NCBI GenBank assembly: GCA_037176885.1
Contig: JAWWNJ010000127.1
Span: 372,001 to 436,000, forward strand
Length of the DNA: 64,000 bases
Reading direction: 5' to 3'
Source: Favolaschia claudopus
Taxonomy: Eukaryota; Basidiomycota; Agaricomycetes; Agaricales; Mycenaceae
In this document: positions 1 through 12,083 of the stretch, one piece after another
Position numbering within the stretch: position 1 is the stretch's first letter
Layout of the letters: each line of letters opens with the position of its first letter
Made by a program: the position numbers and the translations under genes
Notes under the pieces: generated by a model
What the model saw: the letters and a program-made list of their open reading frames with translations, nothing else
Database searches by the model: none
Told to the model about the DNA's origin: nothing

Positions 1-146
1 GTCTTTTAATGTTCTTGGTTTTGGACGAAGTGAAGGTTTACGTGCGCCGGTGACAGCGTGCGAATGGTTTATGTCGGCGCTTGCCCGAACAGGCAAGAGC
101 CAACAACGGGCTTAGCACATGAGCCGAGCTGAAGTACTAGCAGTGT

Positions 147-194
147 GTCATAATACGACATTATCCAGTATATATACTGCCAGCCACATGTCAA
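147..194. repeat. 48-bp direct repeat, left copy
   Basis: This copy starts GTCATAATACGACATTATCC and ends CAGCCACATGTCAA. It recurs at 656-699, where the only large difference is a missing TATA. The two copies flank about 460 bp of non-coding sequence, and the right copy sits exactly where the WD40 coding sequence stops. They could be ends of an unrecognised insertion or a small duplication. Confidence 0.85.
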
Positions 195-655
195 GCCGAG
201 CTTGACATTGCTCCCTTTTGGTGGAGTGGTAGTGGTGCAAGGCTTCAGGTTCACCCTCCAAACCAACTACACTTACAAAAATTTCTCGCGCTCCGCGCGA
301 TTTACTCTATTTCAGCCGGACTTTTGCAGATTTCTGGCTGTTTTACTCTATTTTTCGGCCGGACATTGGACGATTTCTAGCCGTTGATTTACTCTATCCG
401 CGACGGACCTAATAGGTACATAGTGACCGGGGGCCTTGGCATCTCTTTCTGATTACTCCTGGTTGAGGGTGACAGTCACAGTGTGACTCAGGGACTCTGC
501 TCGGCAATCAGGGACTGATAAGTGCTGCCAGAGGTTGCTCTCTGATCTCGGCAAAAAGCTGTCAAGGTTAAGCCCGCAAAGGGTAACCCTTGGGGACAAG
601 GAATATTATACTGGACTGACTTATCAGGGACGATCTCTCTTAGAGAGGAGATGAT
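195..655. other. Non-coding spacer between the direct repeats
   Basis: No gene seen. It contains three loosely repeated units ending in a word like TTTACTCTAT (about 300, 340 and 388), preceded by GCCGGAC-type words. The short open frames here do not resemble proteins. Confidence 0.4.
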
Positions 656-699
656 GTCATAATACGACATTATCCAGTATACTGCCAGCCACATGTCAA
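656..699. repeat. 44-bp direct repeat, right copy, at the WD40 break point
   Basis: Second copy of the repeat at 147-194. WD40 coding similarity on the minus strand runs up to about position 700 and stops abruptly here, so this repeat marks the junction that truncates the NACHT-WD40 pseudogene. Confidence 0.85.
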
Positions 700-3600
700 A
701 CCGTTTTGTCGTCAGAGCCAGAGACAATTGTGCTGCCCAGTGGGCGAGAAGGACACCGACCTGACACGGTCGCTATGTCCTATGAAAAGCTCTCCAATGG
801 CCGCGCCTGTGTTGGTGTCCCAGATGCGAACTGTTTCATCACCAGAGCCAGAGACAATGTGCAGGCTGTCGCGAGAGAACGCAACCGATGTGACCCAGTC
901 GCTGTGCCCCATTAGAGGCTCCCCGAGTGGCTGCACCTGTGTTGGTGTCCCAGACCTGGACCATTTTGTTACCAGAGGCAGACACCATGAGCTCGCCGTT
1001 GGGAGAGAAAGCGACCGACAAGATCCCATTGTCATATCCTATCAAAGGCTCCTCCTCATCAGTGCCTATAGTAGCTTCCCAAATGCGCACTGTTCGATCA
1101 TCAGAGGCAGAAGCAATGTGCCGGCTGTCGAGAGAAAGGCAATCGACATAACCTGTCAGAGGCGCCCCAGCGGCGGCACCTGTACTGGCATCCCAGATGC
1201 GCACTGTCTCGTCCTGGGAACCAGAGCCAATGAACCGGCCGTCCGGGGAGAATGCGACTGACATGACCTGGAAGTGATGCCCTGTCAGAGGATCCCCAAT
1301 GGTGGCACCTAAGCTGGCGTCCCAGATGCGCACTGTTTGGTCGCAAGAGCCAGACACAATGCGTCGGCCATCGGGAGAGAAGGCAACTGACATGCTCTCC
1401 AGCGGCGGAGCCTGTGTTGACATCCCAGATGCGCACTGTTTTGTCGTCAGAGCCAGAGGCAATGCGCTGGCCTTCGGAAGAGAAGGCAACTGATGTGATG
1501 CACTCGCTGTGCCCCGTAAGAGGATCTCCAATGGCTGTGCTTGTGTCGGTGTCCCAAATGCGTAGTGTTGCGTCGCCAGAGCCAGATACAGTTTGCCGGC
1601 CATCGGGTGGGAAGGCAATCAATGTTACCCAGCTGCTGTGCCCTATTAGAGGATCCCCAATGGCTGCACCCGTCTTGGCTTCCCAGATGCGAACTGTTTC
1701 ATCACCAGAGCCAGAAGCAATGCGCTGACCATCGAAAGAGAAGGCAACGGAGGTGACCCAGTCACTGTGCCCAATCATTGGATACCCAACAGCGGCGCCT
1801 GTCCTCAAGTCCCAGATGCGCACTGTTGTGTCTCGAGAGCCAGTGACAATGTGCCGACCATTGGGAGAGAAGGCAACCAATGTCACCCCGTCATTGTGTC
1901 CATGCATGATTGTTTCTATCTTCATCCACCGAACTGGACCACTATATGCAAGTAATTGAGGGAATTGCGACAAATATTGCTCCCGGACCATCGAGTGTGT
2001 TGGTGTAAGGGACAGGGCCGAGATGTATATGTGTGGTGCACTTTGAGCAATTGCCGGTACAAATACAGACACGAGTTTTTGGGCATCCAATATGAATTTT
2101 GCAATCCAGTCTTCCCATTTCTGCTAGGGTCCAATTAGTAGCATTCCCGATTTCCAAAGTCCACAACTCACGACCACATATGCATGTGCAAAGTGCAGTG
2201 CCACAATGGCCGATTGTACCTCCTGCCGGATACTCACTACTTCCAACCAAGCCAAGAAACTTTTCTGTAAGAATGTTCGCAGTAGAGCCAGAATATCTTC
2301 ATCAAACTCTGACTCATGAAGATGCTCCCCCCAAACCGACTGGCGTATGCCAAAGAGTTTGAGACAGTAGGATGAAAATCTGCCCTGGCCAGAGCCTCCT
2401 GGTTGGACAAATGGGAATCGGGAAATTGACAGATGTTGAATCTGAGCTGTCTGTGCAAATTTCCGAAACATCCTGATGTCAATCTTGCTCTGGCACTTGG
2501 AATATCATAGAACCAAGGCTTGCCAGACCCAGTAGAATTGAGGAAGTCGCTGAAAGAGGCATGGAGGAATCGAGCAGCTTGGCCGGCCGTCCATTGAATG
2601 ACAGAGCCAAAGTGTTCCAACACTCTAGCTGCTGTATTGGAGTGAAACCCCAGAATTGAATCCATTTCCCGGTCTGTCAATGGTCTCTTTGCCCAAGCAA
2701 TGGTAGCCAAGAGTGTCACTGAATTCTTGCAACTCCCAATCCCCATTGCTTTCCAATGCATCACTATACAATTGATCAAGATCACCTGCAGTCTTGGTAG
2801 ATGTGGCAAGCAACATTTTCAAACGTGAAGAGACAGACTCCAAATGAGTTGGTTCCTTGCACGAGCCTGAGTGCAGTGACTGCCCAAATAAATAAATTTC
2901 CCGACAATTGAATGAGTTGTAGTGACTTATCACTGCCAGGCCAGTTGGACCCTAGGAAAGGATCTGCTTGCTTTATCTCGGCAAGCTGATGGCGAATGTA
3001 TATTGCAATGTCATGGTCATTTGTATTAGCTATATCAAGATAGTGCTCTTGGATGCCTGTTTTATTCCTCAAACGTCTTGCAATCTTGGAATCCGTACGA
3101 GAGGTCACCAAAAACTGAAGTGCTCCAGGGAGCCTGGTGAAGGAATTGCCAACAAGAGCTCGGCAGGACACTCGTCAAGTGCATCCATAACAATGACAAT
3201 TGGACCAATAAGATGCTGTTTCACAGAGTCAAGTGGGTGGCGGAGGAGCTCTTCAAACTGCTGATCAAGTGGGGCTTTGACTAGATTGATGTCGGACTTC
3301 AAGGCCGTGCAAACTGCTTCCTTGATGTGTGAATTGGCCATTGCGAGCCCAAAGACAATACTATGCAGCACAACAGTCGGATCGCTGTCGGCTACATCAT
3401 TTCGAGCGAAGGAAAAAACTGCCCCCAGACGCTTGAGTTTGCGGAAGTACTCAGAAATGCTGGTGGCAATGTTGCTCTTACCGGAGCCAGCCACACCATT
3501 GAGCCAGACAATCTGGCTTGTTGCTGAGGGTGCCATTAGTTGTTGAGCAATATCCTGGATGATCGTAGTTCGTGTGTCAGGCAGGCATTGACAGGGGGAT

Positions 3601-4091
3601 GGTCCTGTGTTGGCCTGTCGAAGTCGACTCAGTAGGTTGAAATATTCTAGCAAGTTACTTCAGATCATCAGCAGAAATTGTTCAATCAACACATACCCAG
3701 TTCATCAGTTTGCTTGAGAATATCTGCTGACTTGATTACATTTTGAACTACGATTCCTCGATCGAAGTCATCTTGGAGTTTGAGTAGTGCGTCAGTCAGC
3801 TCCTGGATCTTTTCACCAGCACGCGAGAAAGGAGTTCGAGCAAGTCGTCCTAGTCTTGTGGTCATTGACCCGAATCAAAGGATATATTTACGAACCTAAA
3901 AAGGTGTTGCCTGAGTATTCACGGATGAGCAAAGCACACTCCACAGTTTGCACGGTGATCTGGGAAACAATTTCTTCCGATGATCTTGACTTTTCTAAGA
4001 CAGTATGCGCCTCTTTTGCAAAGGAGTAGAGGTGAGCCATGGCCTCAACAAGTTTGACAATTTTGTGATCCATTTCTTGCTGACCCTTCAT
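700..4091 (-). pseudogene. NACHT-WD40 STAND protein, frameshifted and truncated
   Basis: Relic of a fungal STAND/NLR-like receptor. Such proteins couple a NACHT NTPase to WD40 sensor repeats and are linked to non-self recognition in fungi. Reading down the minus strand: an N-terminal helical exon (4091-3888, motif QTVECALLIREYSG); a linker exon (about 3850-3700) bounded by a clean GTATGT...CTTGCTAG intron; then NACHT with Walker A GVAGSGKS (about 3480) and Walker B VIVMDALDEC (about 3185), followed by a winged-helix-like region. From about 2000 to 700 there are roughly ten WD40 repeats of the type GHSDWVTSVAFS...TVRIWD. The frame changes near 3150, 2840, 2740, 2300, 2100, 1400, 1100 and 900, and not all of these can be introns. 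The last repeat breaks at the 656-699 repeat. The domain calls are secure; inactivity is inferred from the frameshifts. Confidence 0.88.
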
Positions 4092-4538
4092 GGCCTATAT
4101 CACTATTCATATTCAATGAAAGCTCCGAGACCGTATCGTATTCGTATTCAACTGAATATATTAAGAATATCTTATTTCGTATTATATTTATGGCCAGCAC
4201 TAGATCATGGCTCTGAGCTCTGCAACAAGCGAGGCTTTGAGGTCAGCCATGTTGGAAGCCGTCTAGGCTGTCTGGGCTTTGAGCTCAGTCATGTCCTTCA
4301 AGCTTTAGCATTGATCAGAAGACGAACGACCAACTACTTTGCCTAGAGTAGCAAATGTTTTCGTTAGTTAGCAATGGGCCACGAGCAGGGTGCCTACGTC
4401 ATCTCTTCACTACGAACGGAGCCGCTTATTGATATTGCAGTCGGCCAATGTACCAATGGTAGAAAAGAATGTGCTCACCCAGAGGATATATTGAGGATAC
4501 GGAGCTCATCATCACCCTTCAACGACCACGCTGGCTCA
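4092..4538. other. No recognisable gene
   Basis: Upstream flank of the NACHT-WD40 relic. A first exon or promoter might lie here, but no coding similarity was recognised. An AT-rich stretch occurs near 4130-4200. Confidence 0.3.
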
Positions 4539-5150
4539 TTAATTAATGATTGTGGGCATTCCAACAAAGCAGACTGGCACGAACAAGGACTTGTCAGAAC
4601 CATGGCCAGACTTGCCAGAGAACGATGCTTGCATAGGCTGAGCCATCGAGGATGTGGATGCTCGTTTCTTGGAGAAGAGGTGGGGGGCGAGCTTACGGAC
4701 AGACCAAGACATCGTGGACGTTACTGCAATTCCTGTAAATAATAGAGCTCCTGCTGACGCTACGACCCTCCAGTCGACATACAAGACCTTGGACGACACT
4801 TGCTGTTCGCTTTGGTTCAAAATCCTCTGCGATTCACACACCATCGACCCCGGAAGCGGTTCATCTAGCTGTCGGCCTACAAGCATCTCGTGGCGGCTCT
4901 TAGCTCTCACAAGCCACCCAAGTACTTTCAAACGGCCGAATGTCTCAGACTGTGTCGCTGGTTGTGCGGTGAAATTGTGGGAATCAGAGCCTCGAGGTGT
5001 ATTTGATACACCGGAATGGATGTCGTGCATAGTGGTGCGTGAGGATATACCAAACAAGTACTGCACGTACATTGCGGTACCAGTCGCATACGAAGCAAAC
5101 CAGGCACATTGCTTTGATTGGGGGAGCTTGCTCCCCCCTTTTGTCTGAGG
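4539..5150 (-). CDS. Uncertain ORF with one possible membrane segment
   Basis: The minus strand is open for about 200 codons. It includes a hydrophobic stretch (VVASAGALLFTGIAVT) followed by a basic segment, as in a small single-pass membrane protein. The open frame extends to 5402, but that part runs through a palindromic repeat at 5118 and a hAT-like repeat from 5292, so any real gene must end before them. No family recognised. It could be a chance ORF. Confidence 0.2.
   Translation of the reverse strand, partial: PQTKGGSKLPQSKQCAWFASYATGTAMYVQYLFGISSRTTMHDIHSGVSNTPRGSDSHNFTAQPATQSETFGRLKVLGWLVRAKSRHEMLVGRQLDEPLPGSMVCESQRILNQSEQQVSSKVLYVDWRVVASAGALLFTGIAVTSTMSWSVRKLAPHLFSKKRASTSSMAQPMQASFSGKSGHGSDKSLFVPVCFVGMPTIIN
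5112..5140. repeat. Palindromic terminal motif GGGGGAGCTTGCTCCCCC
   Basis: A near-perfect 18-bp palindrome preceded by TTTGATT and followed by TTTT. The same block, in inverse orientation, is at about 22045-22080, and a half-version is at about 20872. It probably marks the end of a transposable element family. Confidence 0.6.
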
Positions 5151-5291
5151 ATCCCGAAAAGTGTATGGCTGTGCAATGTGCCTGGGAAGCTCGTGTTGAT
5201 CTCTCACGGGTACACCATCAGTCGTAATCTCCCACGGGTACGCCATCAGTGCTGGCATCGCACATCTGCCACATTTGGCAGCGTGTCCAAC

Positions 5292-5737
5292 TAGTGTCGC
5301 CGCCAAGTCGCCGCCGAGTCGAGTCGAGTCGATTCGAGTCGGAAACTCGGCGGCAACTCGATTGCGCGAGTTTACCCGAGTTCCGACAGTCGAGTTTCCC
5401 ACAGCGCCAGGGGAACCGCGGGTGCTTCGGAGCTGACGTCATGCGTCTTTCGAATGCTCGGCCTTTTCCGATGCCGCTATCGACAAGAACTTGGATGTAC
5501 TCGTATCTCTTTCATTCATGGAGGAGTGCTTGTAGTATGGATAACGGCTCCCGTGGCCCCAAGAAACAGTACAAATTGGTGTAAAATCCATGAAGTTTCC
5601 TTTTTGAGGTGCAAAACTCGAATAAACTCGAGTCGCAACTCGGCGGACTCGAACCGGCCGAGTCGTGGTCGAGTCGGATGACTCGATTGGCGAGTCGATT
5701 GCAAACTCGAGTTCGACTCGACTCGACGGCAACACTA
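5292..5737. mobile_element. hAT-like non-autonomous element rich in GAGTCGA words
   Basis: The ends are TAGTGTCGCCG and CGGCAACACTA, the same terminal signature as the 16693-17324 element, which has an 8-bp target duplication. Both subterminal regions are filled with GAGTCGA/TCGACTC words. The flanks here (TGTCCAAC and CTTTTCGC) do not match, so the insertion is old or rearranged. No coding capacity. Confidence 0.6.
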
Positions 5738-5811
5738 CTTTTCGCCCTCTCCCTCCCATCTCCTCCCTGCTCCCACGGCCGCCTCGAGAACCGTCTGAGC
5801 AGAAAGAGCGT

Positions 5812-6013
5812 CAATAAGCTTTGGGATATCACAATCCACAAGAGTCAAGGACTAACGCTGAAACAAGCAGTCATTGATCTTGGGCCCAGAAATTAATAAA
5901 GAGAGCAAATGTGACTGAGTCAATGAGGAGGCTTGAAGTGATGCGCCGGGCAGAGCTTGGCTCTACTTTAAATACATATGGAATGGACCTTAGTGAATTT
6001 GTATTTGAGGATT
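5812..6013 (+). pseudogene. Helitron PIF1-like helicase C-terminal scrap
   Basis: The plus strand encodes ITIHKSQGLTLKQAVIDLG, a very close match to the C-terminal helicase motif (motif VI region) of PIF1-type helicases in Helitron Rep/helicase proteins. A stop follows (about 5896). Another frame continues with a basic helical stretch (RRLEVMRRAELG) resembling the usual tail. Only about 30-60 codons survive and no Rep domain or Helitron ends were found. It is a relic of a rolling-circle transposon; a degenerate host PIF1 copy is less likely. Confidence 0.65.
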
Positions 6014-6654
6014 AATGGTAGGATTGTCAAAGGATTGTTCAGTATTAAGAACTCGGAACTCACGCAAGCTCCCCCTTTTCTGTAAGCCGGGCAGCGGCAT
6101 TACAAACATACTTGGGCCCGGGTTTGAGCTCAAACGAGACACTTTTCCTGATTCGGTTGAGCCTCCGTCGGCAAACACTTCTGCCGGCATTAGGTACGCA
6201 ACACCCCACTTTTTTCACTCTTTCCTCCTCCCCTCATCGTGCGTAACCGTCTTCGACGCTCGGCGCGTCGAGCTGAGCTCATCCACATCTCAGTTCCTTC
6301 ACTCCCCGAATTCTCCGCCGCGAACTCTGTGCGACACGTTAACATTCTTGAGCCGACGTCGACCATCGTAGTCTGCTGCCGTCGGATGGCGCCAGCACTG
6401 GCGACGAGAATGAGAAAGGCGACTGCGGGGGTTCTGACAATATTGTTGATGTCATGCACAGGGTGTTGATTACTGCAATTCCTGAAAATAATGGCAAACA
6501 TCAAAATTTTTGGCGCGTTTCCCAAAAAGGAAATTCAGCCTTTTCTCATTCCTTCTCTCGTTTATCGGCTCTCTGTGAGCTCCTACCGCCTAGTTCCACT
6601 CAAAAAGCGGGTTTCAGCTTCATATTCGCGCATCCCGGAGGTATGTCTCGAATC
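6014..6654. other. No recognisable gene
   Basis: Several open frames of 60-120 codons on both strands overlap one another and lack domain-like sequence. Nothing supported. Confidence 0.3.
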
Positions 6655-6893
6655 AATTTCGACAAATTAGGCGGATAATCTAGAGTTTGGTCGCCGTTCG
6701 TACATAGATGGGGCACTCCTGAGCTTGCGAGAGGAGTGCAATGTCTTGTGACAAGCGGAGTGCACGTGACGTGTGACGTGACTCTCCTCTTCTCGACGCT
6801 CATGTCGAGCACACGGCACGACGCCCTCGAGCTCATTCGACACACCTTCGGGCTTTAGATCCTTCAAGATTTCTTTTTCCTTAGCTGCATTCT
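6655..6893. repeat. Dispersed repeat, contiguous copy
   Basis: Two blocks are joined here: a 50-bp block (6655-6704, AATTTCGACAAATTAGGCGG...) and a 189-bp block (6705-6893, ATGGGGCACTCCTGAGCTTG...). At the second locus they are split: the larger block is at 11719-11892 and the smaller at 12084-12133. The copies are almost identical. The larger block is open on the minus strand in both copies with a shared peptide (LKPEGVSNELEGVV), so a duplicated exon is possible. Confidence 0.8.
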
Positions 6894-7196
6894 GGAGCTC
6901 ACTCTTCCCCGGAGACGACTCTATGGCTACAGCACCAGCCTGAGGCTCTGTGAAGTCGGCACATCCGACCCCTTTTGCCGTATACAACTATTACACCTCT
7001 TCCTACTGAGGGTTTGCCCTATGCTTAATTTATCTGCTACTTTTGTCCGGTAGCTATGCGAACTCTACGCCTGCAATGATACCCCTATTCGGACTTGGAG
7101 CTAGCATCTCTGCCTGGGTCTCGGATTGTGATTAGGAATCAAGAACGACGACAGGCCAGGTGAGTCCTCTCATTCTGTCTTTCTTCTTGATACATA

Positions 7197-7345
7197 CTGT
7201 AGTATTTCGTTCAATTCGTAAGAATTTTTCGAAATTTTTGGGATCGAAAATCCGAAAAATCGAGAAAAAATTATTGCCACCATTCTCGAGGCTCTTCAGA
7301 GGGCCTTGTGACCCGTGACAATACGAATTGAACGAAATACCACAG
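7197..7345. mobile_element. 149-bp TA-target MITE
   Basis: The terminal inverted repeat is CTGTAGTATTTCGTTCAATT on the left, with a near-identical inverse on the right ending ACCACAG. It is flanked by TA on both sides (7195-7196 and 7346-7347). Related to the longer 18467-18972 element. No coding capacity. Confidence 0.8.
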
Positions 7346-7559
7346 TATCCCTCCACTTTACTCCAATTGCGCTTGATATATTCCACTTCGATCCACTCCG
7401 TGCTTTGTTTCTCTTTCATAATGCTACAATCTTCTGCGATCATACACATGTTTCCGCGTCTACATGTGCTTCCCCCTGCTGTTATATTATGCACTTCCAT
7501 TCATTACCTACTGCGTGTTCACCCAACTTTCCCGCCGACGCGGATCTTCTATGGGGTTA

Positions 7560-7975
7560 ATCACTGCGTCCTCTACGGCGATGCAATTTGCCAGTGCCTC
7601 CATGCACTTCCGCTCATGTGTCTTGTACGGCGAAGCATCCGCCTGCGCTTACATGTGCTACGCTTCCATGCGTCTCCTACGGCGATAATACACCAGTGCC
7701 TACATGCGCTTACGCCTACGTGCGTCTCCTACGGCGATCCATCCGCCAGTGCCTACATCCTACGTGTGTTTCCTACGGCGATAAATCCGCCAGTGCCTAC
7801 ATGCACCTACGCTTATATGCGTCCCCTACGGCGATAAATCCGCCAGTGCCTACAGGCACCTACGCTTATATGCGTCCCCTACGGCGATACGTCTGCCTGC
7901 GCCTACATGCGCTACGCTTGTATCCGTCTCCTACGGCGATACATCCGCCCGCGCCTACATGCGATTACATTGCCA
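7560..7975. repeat. Minisatellite, about eight 52-bp units
   Basis: The word TACGGCG recurs at about 7574, 7625, 7678, 7730, 7774, 7827, 7880 and 7932, a period close to 52 bp. A typical unit reads CTACGGCGATACATCCGCCA then GTGCCTACATGCGCTTACGC. The last two units also occur at 22318-22436. The open frames here are by-products of the repeat. Confidence 0.9.
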
Positions 7976-7999
7976 GCGTCCCCATGCATCTACCATGAA

Positions 8000-10900
8000 T
8001 CACATGAGACTCGGATATACCTGCACTTGCATGCACAAGCTCATACAGCAGGGTCGTTCCTCAATCAGATATGCTTAACTATGGTCTCGCTCTAATGCAC
8101 CTACAATCTCCGACTCCAACCTTGCGGCTGTAAGGGCAACAGCTGCCAGGGCCTGAGGCCCGAGGTACTCAAGAGTCCAACAAGCACTGGGCAGAGGGAG
8201 AATCCTTAGTGGGCTAGCTACAACAAGAGGAAGAGTGTCTACTCACCTGGGCAGAGGGAGAATCCTTAGAGAACAGAGTAAGGAGTCTCCATGCCCAGGC
8301 GTCACAGTAAAAGTGCGCGTGACGTGTGACTTCTCACGGTGCGTGGGAACTATGTAGTAGCACAGCATCTATGATGTGATATCAATGATCAGATGATCCA
8401 ACAGTAGCAGGGAGCCAGGGATATGCCCAGAAGAGGGAGGATCACAATACTGGTCCAGAGATCGTAGACCGACGAAGGCCCGAAGATACCCTGTGGTCCG
8501 GGGAGCGTGGGAAACCGGAGCCGGAGTCCGGAGGGCCGGAGCTCGGGGGGTACCAGAGCTCTCGGAGGGCTAGAAGTCTGACCGGAAGACCAGTAGGGAA
8601 CCGGGTTGCGCTGAGCACTAGCTGTAGGAGCGCAGGGTCGACAGGAGTCTGTCGAGGAGGGGAACGGGGGGTCGGAAGGAGGAAGGTGTGACAAAGGGGG
8701 AAGTCTGGAGGGAGTAGCGTTCCCAAGAAGGCTGGAGTGATGCAAGGAATAGCGGAGCGGGTCGGGGAAGCGGGGGGTTCCCCTGACAGCGGCTCGTCAA
8801 TGTGATCGTTGTCACGCGACACAGTGCTTTTCTGCACCTGCGACTCCACAATCACTTGTTCGGTCTTCGAACTTGACCCGATTTTTTTTTTTGGTACCTG
8901 GCAATGGAGAGAACCTCGACAATGACCAGTTACATGAATACTTCCCCCCCAGATCGGCTACTTACGAGTAGTACGCTCTGCATGCTATTTTCCCTTTCAG
9001 TCCACGACTGTGGGAGCGTCTCCATCTCAGAGGCTGTCCTTCTCGGACGCTGTATTTGGCTTCTAGCCCCGCATCTACTGTGCCCGTTATACGACGTGGT
9101 TGATTCATGTTCCCTGCCGTTTACGCTGGCGCTGCGGCTACACAACTACATGTGCTTTGCCTGCTACTCTGGTTGCTCCCGCACTTAGAAGTGTTTCAAT
9201 TCCTCGCGACTTATGACATTACCTGCCCGCTTACATCCACCTTAATTCTCAAGGCACTTACACCCACAAGCATAAACATATTCTTTCCATCCATTTCATC
9301 GGTTTACGCAACTTCAAGGTTTCTGATTCGCGGACACATGTCCAAAGGTATCTACCACCGTCCTACATTTTGTTCTTACGCGAATTGGTTTCATCTCGCA
9401 CTTAAGAAGTAATACTTCGAACACGCCTACTCCACATTCTCGCCGTTATATTATCGCATGCAAAAAATCTCTTCCTCCGATTGTATCTTCCTGCGAATAT
9501 CCAAAATTCAAAACGGTAGGTCATTCTCACGTCCAAGGCTGATCTGCAGATGTTCCACCACAACTCATTTCTCGGGCTACATTCCGTATCCTGCCATGTC
9601 CTTATTCCTAATGTTTTACTGTATCTATCCGATTTTTCACTCGTAGTTCGTTGGGTTACAACCCCAATTTTACGCCTTCCTGATTTCCACTCTTGGCGAG
9701 CGTGCGTTGCGACTCTTCGTTTGGCGACGAGCTGGTTGTTAAATTCTCCAATGATTCAGGCTTCAAGTTTGTCTGCATCTACACTGCAATCTGGGGCTTG
9801 AACATCTGTCTCGAAATATTTCAGCTGGTGTCTGCAGCCTCCCAGGTTCTGTGATTTAGATTGGTCCGGATTTACATGTCGACAACATTATAATTACGAA
9901 TACGCGGGTTGGCCTAGAGCGATATTCCGCCCGGATGTCGATGCGCTTTGGCTTTGCCTCATGCTCCCAGCACTCTTGAACGGCGGAGCTCTTATCCCAT
10001 GAATTTCCCGCTAAGTCTCCTGCTAAGCCTTGAGTCTGCCTTACTTGTGTTGCCGAATTGGTTCATCCATCGTCGACGGGTTCACCTTTATTTTCCTGGT
10101 TCTTTGAAGGCTTCCTTATCGAATCTCGCGATATTTGCATTTGTCCTTACCTCGAATATCTCGTTCTTCGTTCCGATACTGTCGATTGACTTCCGCGGTA
10201 TCACCCACGATTTAATCGTTCGTCAGTATAGAAGGCCTACCCATGGTTGACTGTTCAGCTTCTGTCAAGTTCCTATCTTCACGACCACTGCCGCATCATT
10301 TGAGAGCGAGTGCTCGCTGAATACCACGTTGCTCGAAATGTTTCACTCCGACCACGGGCACAGGTACACCTGATAATGCATTGTGTATTCATTTACTGCC
10401 TCAACCAATTCGGGCGATGGGCTCACTCTCATCGGTCCTATTAGATACGCGCTCAGTTCAAAGTATCGCTCCTTGTTGATGTTACCCGATTGTTTCCATG
10501 TATTGGTTCCGTTCCATTTTGTTCCCTGTCTTGACTCCGTTGGATCTTGTTCTCTGTCTTGATCTTCCGATTCCGTGCTTCCATCTATCTGAATTCAAAC
10601 TTGACTTGATTGAGATCTACTTGAACTTTACCACTCTTGACTCGATAAACTCTACTGGGACTTGACCACTCTCGACTCGGACATTTGACTGGTCAGAAAT
10701 TACGTTCAAATTTGAACTCTTGAGAAGAACTGGATTTGGTTCAACTTTATATCACGTTGTCCTGAGGCTTCAAGTCGCCATAACCAGTTCAGTTTCGAGA
10801 TTTGGTATTCGGGACCATCACCAACCTAAGGATACCAGTCTTTCCTACTATTCTCATCCCTGACTGGCGTAATTCGCGGTGGATAATAATAGATATATGC

Positions 10901-11718
10901 TGGCGACCTTCCTTCACGGCGCATATATTATTCTTACAGTTTTTTCATGAAATGTAGTCGACGCTGAGACTCTTCCCTCTCAATTCACAGTGTTGCAGAA
11001 GAGCGGCTCTCTACGTTGACCTGGTTCAACTCGCTCATGAGTCCAAACTCCTGATAGTGGAACTCAGGCAAGCCTCATTGGGAAGAGAGACGTGTTACAA
11101 CCAAAACCGTATTCTTAACCGCTAAAAATCTGCGCTGTTGTATCTGCTATGTGGAACCGCAGCCTTTGCCTGGGAATCCCTCTTCGAGCCCGGCCACTTT
11201 ATTTTAGCGACTGTATGCTCACATCCTACGAGTCTAAGACTTTCATTGCGCATCGAATTACTTTTAACAAGGGTATTGACAACCGCCCGCAAACTTTTTC
11301 AGCTTAGAAGATATTCCGTGGTTTTACTCCAATATTCCTGTGGAATGACTTAAACTCGTTACACTGAGGTCATTTGCTATAGCCAATGCCGCTGGTATCC
11401 TCATGGGCTCATGATACAGTGATATAAGCAAGACCGACACCGTAAATTCCTCGGGAATGATTTTCATTGGCAGGAATTTCAACCGAGTTCAATCTTGATC
11501 TGATTATCTTCCGAGACGCCTACTACCTGAATTATCCCAGCAGCCGCCTTCTTTTGGGTTAGTCGTGGTCTCTTGGGATGCCCTCGCCTGGCGTCTTCTC
11601 TCTTGGGTGCCTTCGCGTGCATCCCGTCGCCCCACGACCAGGAGTGCAGCCGGTTAGACACCTAACTATGGCTGCCTCTCTATCAATAAACCAAGCGTGA
11701 ATGAAGCGACAGTCACAA
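8000..11718. other. Long stretch without a recognisable gene
   Basis: Both strands were read. There are scattered open frames up to about 137 codons without domain-like sequence. A 21-bp direct repeat (GGGCAGAGGGAGAATCCTTA) occurs at about 8188 and 8251. A short minus-strand peptide near 11480-11560 (RLTQKKAAAGIIQV) looks protein-like but cannot be assigned. This is probably decayed transposon DNA. Confidence 0.4.
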
Positions 11719-11892
11719 GATGGGGCACTCCTGAGCTTGCGAGAGGAGTGCAATGTCTTGTGACAAGCGGAGTGCACGTGACGTGTGACGTGACTCTCCT
11801 CTTCTCGACGCTCATGTCGAGCACACGGCACGACGCCCTCGAGCTCATTCGACACACCTTCGGGCTTTAGATCCCTCAAGATTTCTTTTTCC
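11719..11892. repeat. Dispersed repeat, second copy of the large block
   Basis: Near-identical to 6705-6893. The neighbouring sequence differs on both sides, so the shared part is bounded. Confidence 0.85.
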
Positions 11893-12083
11893 CCACCCAC
11901 CACACCCTGAATTTTCTGACAGGTTCTGCAGTTGCTGTGCCGACGCCTCTCCAGCTCCGTCTTGGGACTCATCTTGAAGAGTTCATACCATTCGTAAATC
12001 AGTGAAGTAGATACCAGTTAGGCGGTCATAGAGTGGGGCGTTAATGGGGTGCCTTCGCGTGCATCAGTATTGTAAATAGTACA

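Noticed and set aside
5292..5737. Frames encoding repetitive Arg/Glu/Ser peptides
   Set aside because: Produced by GAGTCGA repeats of the hAT-like element.
7560..7975. Several open frames of 60-170 codons in the minisatellite
   Set aside because: They follow directly from a repeat unit lacking stops in some frames; no protein-like composition.
7560..7975. CRISPR-like array
   Set aside because: Units are contiguous variants of one 52-bp sequence with no unique spacers, and the genome is fungal.
8389..8855. Proline-rich minus-strand ORFs of 118 and 137 codons
   Set aside because: Overlapping frames with low complexity from GC-rich repeats; no conserved pattern.
6705..11892. LTR pair of a 5-kb retrotransposon
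   Set aside because: The direct copies lack TG...CA ends and flanking duplications, and there is no gag or pol between them.
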